Shown here piece after piece: positions 54,826 through 64,000 of a stretch of 64,000 bases of DNA; position 1 is the stretch's first letter, and every line of letters starts with the position of its first letter. Origin of the DNA: Symsagittifera roscoffensis (taxonomy: Eukaryota > Xenacoelomorpha > Acoela > Convolutidae); NCBI RefSeq assembly GCF_963678635.1, contig NC_087066.1:23343996-23407995 (forward strand), read 5' to 3'. The position numbers and the translations under genes were made by a program. The notes under the pieces are model-generated. The model saw nothing but the letters and a program-made list of their open reading frames with translations. It did no database searches and had not been told where the DNA came from.

Positions 54826-55815
54826 TATAATGCAATAGGAGCGACACGTATTAAGAATTTGTCAAAACCGAGGAGCGAACTTTAAAAAAAAACCCTGGTG
54901 GTTATCGGCGCAAAGCACAAACGTGCACGTTGAGAACCCACCACCAAGTCACTGGGAGAGTTTTTGGTTCTGTCAATTCAAATTTCGGTATTCAGCGAAA
55001 AAAATGTCACCAATTCCGAATAAAATCGATGAGAATAAAAATCTTTTGCAATTTTATCAGTATTATTATGGTGCAATTAATTTTGCCATTCATGTTTCAG
55101 CAAAACCTCTCCCTAAATTTTAAAATCTTTTTAGTAATTAAAAAATACACTTTAAAAAATGAGACAACTAATGCATAAAACATGTCAATGTGAGCCTCTC
55201 AGGTGGTGCAACAATTGTGAAGAGAGAATAGAATTATTTCTCAAAAATTATGTTATGAAAAAAAAGTGTTTTACAGGCCAAAATGGTGATTTTTACAACA
55301 TAAATGCCAAATTTGGACGAAAAACATATTTACAATGTTTTTCCTGAATCAGTTGACTCCGAATCAGTTGACACGTTTTTTTAACTTATTTTTTGATTGA
55401 CTAAAAAGAATCAAAAATGATCACTTATTGAGGTAAGAAAACTGTTTGTTTAATAATAAACCAATTGCAGAAAAATTTGTTTTAAATTTCCTATTTTATT
55501 CGTTTTGTCCCAATAGTTCATATCAGTACTGTGCAAATAATTCAAAAGCCAAAAAATACTCAGCTTAAGGCAATATTCAGTTCGTATAGTTTCCTAACCA
55601 TTGTCACTGCAGCGTTCACTGTTTTGCTGTTTGATTGCATTCTGTTTGAATAGAATATTAGTTGCATGCGGCTAGATCTGTATGCTGTTAAAGCTGCCTG
55701 CTTGTTTTTGAGTTGACCCCATGAAGTCCATACACCATTTAGAGTTACTCAAGAAACGGGAACAAGGAATTTATTTACAAGGATCTGGATGGAACAATTG
55801 TTTTAGAAAAAAAAC
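54826..55815. other. Flank right of the Polinton
   Basis: AT-rich. Short overlapping frames at 54,923-55,178 and one at 55,159-55,347 have Cys residues (CQCEPLRWCNNCEERI) but no recognised domain. No supported gene. Confidence 0.4.
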
Positions 55816-56160
55816 AAGATTGCTCCTATATCAGAGCAAAGCCTTGAATGTTCCGACTGTCCTTTAATTTATATCGAAACGTTTTTGGGAAAGAAAATAG
55901 TGAAAACCTGTAAATTTTAAATAATATCAAAGTGTGAAATCTTGAGTTGTACGAAATTAATACGACTGGTCCGATGAGCTAGCCTCACTTCAATTTAGAA
56001 CAATTTAATTGTGCAGGATGGTTCGCCACATAAAAATTTCGCGTTACGCTCTCAGCAAAATAAATTCTTCACAGCGCATAATTTAGTTCAGAACAAGGCC
56101 AGTTTGGTAATTTTCGAACCCCAGAACTATACAAAAAACAATTGGAGGTAAAATATATTT
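55816..56160 (-). mobile_element. Decayed Helentron-like copy
   Basis: Has AGATTGCTCCTATATCAGAG, a broken hairpin (CAGAGC/GCCTTG) and AATGTTCCGACTGTCC at one end, with only patchy similarity inside. It lies back to back with the well-kept copy at 56,161. Confidence 0.45.
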
Positions 56161-56690
56161 TTGTTCCGACTTTCAATACGAAAGTAACGGAATATTTGTG
56201 CTCGGGTGGGTTTTTTTTTCTTCAGACAAATTTCGACTTTTTAACTAGCCATTTTTGACGGAATTTTTTTATATCATTCAAAAGGTATTAGTGTCCTGAG
56301 CTTAAATTTGAAAAGATATTTCACCTGTGGTCATTTTTCGTAAAGTTATAAGGTTTTAAAGATTGCCATTTTGACCAATTTGGGACAATTAACGCGCGAT
56401 ATAATTCGCGCTATTAACGCGTAAGCGGAGATTTAATACGTCTTATAAATCGTTCCAAATTGGTTGAATGAAGCTTATTTGCCATAATTGATTTGTTACT
56501 AGGAGCGAAATCTATTCTTTTGTACTTTGTATGGCGTGTGGGGGGATGATTTAAAAAAAAAATTCAAATTTTAGAAAAAAATTTTCGTGTTATTTTATTT
56601 CATTTATTTTTTTTATATTATTACTGCTGCTCCATAAACCTTAAAGGCAGTCGGAACATTCAGGGCTTCGCCCTGATACGAGCAGTCTTG
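56161..56690 (+). mobile_element. Helentron/DINE-like non-autonomous element
   Basis: 530 bases in the forward sense: TTGTTCCGACTTTCAATACG at the left, CAGTCGGAACATTCAGGGCT and the hairpin CAGGGC-TTC-GCCCTG at the right, followed by ATACGAGCAGTCTTG. Clear copy of the 29,645 and 34,371 elements in opposite orientation. Confidence 0.66.
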
Positions 56691-58016
56691 TTTGAATTTG
56701 AACTCAGGCAGTCGATATCTTGAGTGGGGCATAAAAATTTTGGTTGAAAACTATTATTTTGATCGGCAAAAATTGACTCAATAAAAAAACCACAGCGAGC
56801 ATAAATATTCCGTTTTCTTCGAAAGTCGGAACAAAAACACAAACTGGATGTATTAGAAATAGGAAAAAAAGAATACAGGATCGGACTGTTTGTGCTGACT
56901 TTCAACAAATCCTCGTAAAAAACAGAAATTGAAATTTGGGTATACATTTATTCTTAGGAAAAAAGAGTTTGGCTAGGACCTCGCTAAATTTTCCCTCAAA
57001 CCAAAAAAAAAGAACTGAAAAAATAATAGCAAACCGAAAATTGGAAAAATGTAAGAGAATAAGGAACCCGAAAACTAATAGATTGAACATATTTGAAAAG
57101 AAACTTTTCAATTCCCGAAGTTCACGGTCGAAAATGTATCGCCTTATAACTCCCTTAATCTCAAGAACACTATGGTTCCTTTTCTGATAAAACTACCTCA
57201 ATTTGAGCAATAGGTAAAAATTCTTTATCCGCTCGGGAATCAGAAAAATAAAAAGCACTCACAAAATTAGAAGACCATCACGTTTTTCGTGACCTTCAAA
57301 TTTTTTCGCTGTTTGATAGAGGAGTTTGCCTTCCTTTCAATAAAGTGCACAATTGTGCGTAAAAAAGGAACAAACCGAGTCCTAAAACTTCTGAAAAAAA
57401 ATCGTCAGAGCCTATATAAAAATTTTCACTACGTTCATCGACCCTTAATAAAACTATTCCAAACTTAAGAAAATTGGATCAATTAGTAAATGTGTCGTCC
57501 GCCGGGAAATCTAAGAATTCATATCCATTTTTGAAACCCGTAGTTGTTTACGCTTTTTCGCGTCGTTTCAACCTCGTAATTGGCGAGCCTAATTTACCTA
57601 ATTTTAAGCAAATTATTTTGAATTGAACTCAAAAAGTGCATATATACGTAATTGCACTCATAAATGCTTTAATATGTATGAATGCACTTTGTCAGTTTTT
57701 AAAATTCACCGAATACATTTGCTAAATCTTTTGACTTGAACAACGTCTGATACTTCCGTAACTATAAACCAACGATTATTTTAACTTAAGTTGAATTTAT
57801 GTATAAGGACTCAAGAAAGGGACTCTACTTATTAACATAACAATATTCTATTATATTCAAGAGGATAAATAAGTTTTAAGTTTACTCTGTTTTGGTTCCA
57901 GTGCATCGTATGGCCTTCAGAAAGCAGACCTCGCTAAATCTGCAACCGTTCCAAACTGGGCGGCCTCTCTGTTATGCTTAGCGTATGCAATTTTCAACGC
58001 AACTTCAACATAGATA
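56691..58016. other. AT-rich spacer with local repeat family
   Basis: No gene supported. It includes a TTCGAAAGTCGGAACAAAAA remnant at 56,818. A segment near 57,230-57,450 (CTCGGGAATCAG..., GCTGTTTGATAGAGGAGTTTGCC, CCTATATAAAAATTTTCACT) belongs to the repeat family seen again near 58,650, 59,790 and 63,230. Confidence 0.5.
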
Positions 58017-58581
58017 TCAGCTTAGCTCTGGATCTTTTGGATACTCGACTTTCTTTAAAGCTGCTTTGAGTGCAATCTTTTCGGAGAGACCCACTTTTTC
58101 GGACGAGAGGAAACTGCTCAATTCAGAGAGAAATTCACCAGCTTCCAAAGAATGGCTGCTTTCTTCCACAAAATTCGTCAGCGTTTCTGGAACACATTTT
58201 AAACAATTGATAACAAATTTTATGCAGTTTACTGAGGACACTGAACCAGTTTTAATTTTATATAAACCTTTATATTGTGCGTTGCATTTCTGCATTGCTA
58301 TCTTGTCGCCTCCAATTTTAGCATTAGACATTTAAAAACTTCGGATGAGTTACCATTTTGTGCGTAACTTGAGGTCGCCTTCACCCTCTCAATCGCAGAC
58401 CTCTTGATCATCTCCAGTTGATCTGTTAGTGCCTCGTTGTGAGCCATGAGTCTCACTGCGTCCTGCTCGTTCCTTCCTATCATCGCATTCAGGGCTCTCA
58501 TGTGCGACAGGATCTGGTTGTTCTCACTCTCCACTTCTGACGCTGCTTTCCGCAGCTGTCTCAACTGGTGGTCTCGCTCTG
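58017..58581 (-). CDS. Possible two-exon coiled-coil host gene, 3' part
   Basis: Reading leftward, TTTTTTCTCAG at 58,582-58,592 looks like a splice acceptor. It opens a frame with RQLRKAASEVESENNQILSH, HMRALNAMIGRNEQDAVRLM and NEALTDQLEMIKRSAIERV, a likely coiled coil without AT-bias. AATG/GTAACTC near 58,350 could be a donor. A second open frame (58,017-58,250) has VSSVNCIKFVINCLKCVPET and FLSELSSFLSSEKVGL to a stop. Exon joining is inferred. The coiled coil followed by a short helical end recalls HMG20-type proteins, but that is weak. Upstream exons are not visible. Confidence 0.4.
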
Positions 58582-58656
58582 AGAAAAAATGAAACTTATT
58601 CTATTACATACAAGCGAAGCTCAGGTTCGCATCTTTTGTGATACAGTGCAAGCGAA

Positions 58657-58844
58657 GTTGACCTTCCTTTTAACAAAAGAAATGAAGTGAACTTTAAAAA
58701 AATCAAACCACGAAAAATCAAAACTTGGCGTGAACAAACTTTAAGAATAGTGGAGTTGACCTTCCTTTTAACAAAAGAAATGAAGTGAACTTTAAAAAAA
58801 TCAAACCACGAAAAATCAAAACTTGGCGTGAACAAACTTTAAGA
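58657..58844. repeat. 98-bp tandem duplication
   Basis: GTTGACCTTCCTTTTAACAA begins at 58,657 and again at 58,755; the two units are nearly identical across TCAAACCACGAAAAATCAAA and the GCGTGAACAAACTTTAAG end. Confidence 0.85.
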
Positions 58845-59290
58845 TTTTTCCTGGAAAACAAACAAGCAAAACATCACCGACACCTAAATAGGAGTATTCA
58901 CTGCATTCGTGATTCTTAACAATCCTATGCTCTGGAAATTAAATCAATAGAAAATAAGGTAGACAGACGAAAGTACCACAATTCAATACTTCCTGGAAAA
59001 CTCAGACACTTCCATACACACTGAAAACTCATACATAATGTTTCCATACGCAACCCCACAAAATCTAAATACTTTTAAAAACGAAAACAGAGGTGACGAG
59101 GTGTTTTGCAGCCCTTACGCTGCATAACAACAGTACTACGATTAGAATTGGTCAGAAAAAAAAGAATTACAAACTGTCAAGTCTTTCATTAAATCGACTG
59201 AAAGCCAGTTCGAAACAAAAATAGCCGGTTACTGTGCAAGTAGCACAGAATGTTCCGACCATCGTCTATAAAATTACAACAAAAATTTTT
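58755..59290. repeat. Local segmental repeat, copy 1
   Basis: Matches 59,798-60,335 at an offset of about 1043 with scattered differences. It includes CACCTAAATAGGAGTATTCA, two hairpins (TGCAGC-loop-GCTGCA; CTGTGC-AAGTA-GCACAG) and the AATGTTCCGACC end shared with the Helentron-like family. Confidence 0.75.
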
Positions 59291-59797
59291 CAAATTAGTG
59301 TCGTAGTGTGATAAAAGGATCTGAATGAAAAGAGTTTGAGCAGATTCGACAGTCATAATATGTTACGCAAATTGAAAAATAATAACCAAGTCGCATTTCT
59401 TTTAAAGAATTTTCTACAATTTTTTTTTAAATGAAAAACTCATTTCAATATGTATGAATAGGCAGCAATAAAAAAGTTTTTAGTATTTACCGAGCGGACA
59501 CTAAGCCACCGACACTTAGTTGCACGCCCATTGAGCGGACAATAGAAATTGGGTCAAAAAAAACATTTTGAGTAATTTAGCTTTATCATCCGAGTTGGTA
59601 AATTAAAAAATAGCAGTTTTTGATAAAATTAACTAGCATGAATGACAGTTTTTGATAAAATTAACTCAATTTGAGAAAAGAAGATCAATAGATAAACTTT
59701 TTATTCCGCTGGGCAATCTTAAAAATAAATTCTACTTCACTTTCGAATCTAGAAGTCAATCGTTGTGACCTTGACATATTCGCTGTTCGATTGTGGA

Positions 59798-60335
59798 GTT
59801 TACATTCCTTTTAACCTAAGATATGAAGTGAACTTTAAAAAAATCAAACCACGAAAAATCAAATCTTAGCGTGAAAAAACTTTAACATTTTTCCTGGAAA
59901 ACAAAGAAACAAAACACCACCATCACCTAAATAGGAGTATTCACTACATTCATGAGTCTTAAAAACCCTATGCTCTGGGAGTTAAATCGACAGAAAATAA
60001 GGTAGACAGACGAAGTCCCACAATTCAATACTTCCTGGAAAACTCAGACACTTCCATACATACTTCCGTACACACTGAAAACTCATACATAATGTTTCCA
60101 TACGCCAACCCCAAAGAATCTAAACACTTTTTAAAAAAAATAAAAAAATGCGATAAGGAGTTTTGCAGCCTTTACGCTGCATAACAACAGTATTAGGAAT
60201 AGAATTTGTCAGAAAATAATTACAAATTGTCAAGCCATTAATTAAATCGACTGAAAGCTAGTTCATAACAAGGATAGCCGGTTACTGTGCAAGTAGCACA
60301 GAATGTTCCGACCATCCTCTAAAAAATTACAACAA
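59798..60335. repeat. Local segmental repeat, copy 2
   Basis: Counterpart of 58,755-59,290, with an extra CATACTTCCGTACA stretch near 60,058 and the same hairpins near 60,168 and 60,285. Confidence 0.75.
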
Positions 60336-63300
60336 AAATTTTTCAACTAAGTGTCGACCATAGCCTTAAAAAATACAACTAAAGTTTTTCAAATTAGTGT
60401 CGTAGTGTAATAAAAGGAACTGAATGAAAAAGTAGAGGCATATTCGACATTCATAGTAAACAATGCAAGTTCAAAAACTCTTTTTGTAAATATAGAAAAA
60501 TGACTAGAAAAATAAAAATAAACTCAAAAAAAAATTCCATTTTTTTGTAGTTTTTTGGATTTTCGAAGTTTTTGATTCCAAAAACTCGCTGAAACACTTT
60601 AAAAAACTAACTTTTAATTCTACAGCTGAAATTAAGCAACTGATAGCTTTCAAAGTGTGAAAATAAGACAAAATTTACTCGCTTTTTTTCGCTCGAATTA
60701 AAACGGAAAATCAAAAACTTCGGACCGGTTTTTCCACTTAGTCAAAAAATAATTAGAATAATAAACATTTCGAGAAAACCATAACTACATAATCTTCAGA
60801 AAATTGTCTAGAATGATGTTCAATTTAAAAGCACAACAACTGGCGTTTAATAAGCATTCAGACACAAAAATTGATCAGACTCCCGTTGAGCAAAATTGTT
60901 TTCAATTAAAAACTTTCGACAGCTCTGAAAATCTTAATTTTCATGCTCCCCCCTTCAGACACACATAAGCGTAAAAACATATTTTCTTTTAAGAGAACGC
61001 TTAACTAGGTCACTTACTCGATAAAAAATAAGCAAAAACAATTGCAGCCAAACAAACCAGCGAGAAAAGGAAAATTTTTTTACAAACTAAGTAGGTTTAC
61101 AAATTACAGTAACAAATCAAAACTGTTTCAGTTACAATAACAATTACTTACAGCCCAGAAAATATCCGTAACAAGACAACTAAGCCGAATAAAACATAGG
61201 CAGATACACAAAATGTCAAGAATTTTCGGAAACAGAATATTTCCCTTATAAAAAAAGTTCTGGCCTGGTTCGAACACAGGACCTCAACCACCTCAGGCGT
61301 AGTATTTTTCTCAAAAACCATGTAAGCCTAAAAAGCGAATGAAGTTTGATTTTGATGTAAACTAAGCTATCATATGTTTTTCTGTAAACATTTTGTAAAA
61401 TAAGGAAATTCCCTGATGCGGCAACTAAGCCAAAACATAATCAGCCAAACGATAGTCCGAAAATTTTTTGCGAACGGAAAATTTTTTGTCTTTACAAAAC
61501 TTAAGACATTACTTCTTACAAGAACTGTCAGTAAAAACAGTAGACCGGTAGAACTTAAATTTGCACGTGTGCACGTGAATGAAGTCTTGTGATTCAAGTG
61601 ATTTTGTTAAACATGTTGTTAACCGGAAAAAAGTCCTTATTCCAGTTTGATAACGCTTGCTTATCGCAAGCGTAATGATAAATCGCTCAACTCTCCGATG
61701 ATTAATTGTGGTAGCTGATTTTACATGGAAAACAAAAAAACTCAGGAAAACAAATCCCAATACAAAGTTCCAACCCATTTTTCAAAGGGTCAGAAAAAAA
61801 AACATAGTATAGAATAGTGTACGTCACCTGCTAACCGTCATTGAAAACAACATCATTGAACTCAAAAATACAAATTAAGTTTCCATTCGACTTATTTTTT
61901 TTACATTTATGTGTTGAAATATAGCTTAGAACAATGACAGAGAATCAGCTTATAGAACTCGTTTTTAATTTCCAGAAAATTTTACCATCGAATAAACACG
62001 GAGCTGCTCTTCGCAAATACAAGCAAAAACGGTTAAATAGGACAACTAAATATATTTTTTTTAAAAAACGGAAACGAACCTTGAAAAACAATTTAACTCA
62101 AGGCTGAACCAATCAGTTGGAAATTGGAACCAATTAGTTAGCTCGCCTCAATTTAACTTGGAAGGATTTTTTGAGGGCGTGGAAACTTGAATTAATTCTT
62201 TATTTAGTTATTCCCGCATACGTGCTGAGCATCATTGATATTTTAAAAAAATCTCGCACTATTTAATCCACGGAAAAACAATTGCCCATTTTCAAAGCCT
62301 AACAATTTACAAAACTGATTTCATGTTCAAAACCCTATTTTCAGTTCAGCCATCATTATAGTCAAAAAGGAAACTCTCCAAAAACTAGTATTCCAATAAC
62401 GAGTGCACAGAAGCGTTGCACTAAATTATACAATTTTCCTTGAAAAAAAGGACTGTACTCATGTAAAACTTTTTATCGCGCCTGGAACTATAAGATATTT
62501 GAGTTTGCAAATAAGCTTACAAAAATCAGCATCCCAACAAATCAAAATTATAAGTCGTAGCAACAAGTATAGTTAAAAGACACTTATTAAGAGTAAATAA
62601 GTACAGAGAAATCGGTCAAAAATGGGAGAAAATCCCAATGAAAAACATCACCCCACAGCACGTTGAATCTGAACACATTTTAGATTGACTTTTTTTAACC
62701 AAAAAATTTGAATCTAAAAAATGTTCTGAGAATCAACGTGCTGTGGAGTTTTGTTTTTAGGTTGAACTTGCTCCAAGAGATCAGTAATTTGTTGCCGGTT
62801 TCCTTGTACTCATTAACACTTTTCAAGTGTCTATTGTTTATAATTGTAGTCTCGGTTTTTTGACTTAAGATTTATTACGAAGCTCATTTAGTCAATACCG
62901 AGATACAACGAAAAAAGTCGGGAAAAAAAGTTAACTGAACAAATTTTCACGGATGAAGTCGCTAAGTTTTTTGAAATTCTTGTCACTTTCTTCTTTTGAA
63001 AATCTCCATTATCTCTGAAGCATACTATTTAGCATACTATGACAATCTTCTAAGAACGAAAATAAGACACCAATATACATTTTCGACTACTTTTGAATTT
63101 CAAAGAAAAACATAGATGGCTTAAAAACCCTTTGAATTTCTCGAACAATTAATGATTGATACTTTTTCGATAAAATTAAACCAATGTGAGCAAACTGGAT
63201 CATCACGTAATTTTTTTTATTTCGCTGGGAAATCTGAAAACTCCACTTTCGAAACAGAAATGGATCTCGTTTTAAGTTGCACTTTCGCTGTTCGATAGCA

Positions 63301-64000
63301 GAGTTTGCTTTCTTTTTAACTAAGCAAATGAACTGAACATAAAAAGCAATCAAAAGTCAAACTGCGAAAAAGTAAGGTGAGCCTGGAAAAAATTTTAAGA
63401 CTGTTACCTGAAAAAAAATCACTAAGACCTATATAAGAGTATTCACTACGTTTATGACTCTTAAAAAGCATCTTGAGTAAGTTAACACAATTTCATAACG
63501 TTGCGAATAATATAATCAATAACATACTTTGAGACGAAAAAAAACGAAAAAGCATTTTCGATATTCGAACTTGGATTTTACGTTCATATTTTACATGAAA
63601 AAATCTCAAAAAGCTTATATGCTGATTTGCGGACTATGCTTCTGCCTAGAAAAAATATCGAACAGACAGTCCAAACATTGAAGCTTCGCAAACGCAAGCT
63701 GTAAAAGTAGAAAGAGCATACTTAAAAAGCGAAATTAAAAAACTAAAAAGCCTCGAATTAGTAAACAAATTTTAGATACGGGACTGAATCGAACCTATGA
63801 CCTCCAATCAAAATGCTATAAAAATTCCAATGCTACAGATCGTGATCATAGCACAAGCGCTACCAAATGAACAATTGTGTTTTCGATTCATGTTAGAGAA
63901 AAAATAGAGTCATACTATTACACTACGCTCGCTAGTATAATAATTTATGTTAACCCAATTTGAGAAAACTGGATAACCAGTTATATTTATTACCTTTCGT
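60336..64000. other. AT-rich non-coding region
   Basis: No gene supported. Two minus-strand tRNA-like stretches occur (box B GTTCGAACC near 61,268 and GGTTCGATTC near 63,793). A diverged member of the local repeat family is at about 63,230-63,480. A short inverted pair around 62,660-62,755 (CCACAGCACGTTGA and TCAACGTGCTGTGG) could form a hairpin. Confidence 0.5.

Noticed and set aside
56936-57187. Basic ORF of 83 codons
   Set aside because: Lys/Arg-rich frame opposite another open frame, no domain, in AT-rich repeat sequence.
61255-61310. Minus-strand tRNA-like sequence with GTTCGAACC and a T-run after it
   Set aside because: T-stem pairs poorly and no full cloverleaf is visible.
63777-63855. 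Minus-strand tRNA-like sequence with GGTTCGATTC
   Set aside because: Box A and box B spacing is plausible but the T-stem does not pair. Pseudogene or SINE at most.

Overview
The window is AT-rich, transposon-dominated animal (invertebrate) DNA. I see no bacterial operon, rRNA or confident tRNA gene. The supporting signs are a complete-looking Polinton/Maverick with its target-site duplication, a decayed Ty3/Gypsy retrotransposon, dispersed Helentron/DINE-like short elements, TATA and AATAAA signals, and one candidate coiled-coil exon with a pyrimidine-rich splice acceptor. The phylum cannot be fixed from sequence alone. A 23-base N gap and many homopolymer frameshifts mark it as an assembled eukaryotic contig.

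Layout. (1) 1-22,966: a tandem array. An 11,892-base unit is repeated almost identically (1-11,892, then 11,893 onward). Each unit holds a broken protein-primed DNA polymerase B of a second Polinton-like lineage, followed by about 2.93-kb sub-repeats. Each sub-repeat carries the polB 3' fragment, a small acidic ORF ending in a basic nuclear-localisation-like tail, a nested GC-rich hairpin and a Helentron-like element. Segment 10,261-11,892 adds another acidic gene with an SV40-like nuclear signal. (2) 22,967-36,003: dispersed repeats, a degenerate Gypsy element (about 24.6-28.2 kb), two Helentron-like copies and the N gap. (3) 36,004-54,819: an 18.8-kb Polinton with about 0.6-kb terminal inverted repeats and a perfect 6-bp duplication, ATAACC. 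(4) 54,826-64,000: more Helentron-like copies, a diverged local repeat family and a possible host exon on the minus strand.

Polinton gene plan. The left arm is transcribed leftward and encodes polB (36,673-40,968). The middle holds accessory genes: a frameshifted small ORF, a 52-aa membrane protein, an acidic protein, a tandem 1.5-kb duplication containing a PC4-like gene, a second PC4-like ORF, an HD/GPGY ORF and an RNase-H-fold-like ORF. The right arm is transcribed rightward in the usual Polinton order: membrane protein, FtsK/HerA ATPase, two small proteins, integrase, minor capsid, small basic core-like protein, major capsid, membrane protein and adenovirus-like protease. Neighbouring right-arm genes overlap by 4-8 bases. 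The small genes and the protease are intact. polB, ATPase, integrase and major capsid carry stops or frameshifts, so this copy is not autonomous as written, unless some lesions are assembly errors. Repeated CRE-like (TGACGTCA) and reverse CCAAT motifs sit in the intergenic regions and look like promoter modules.
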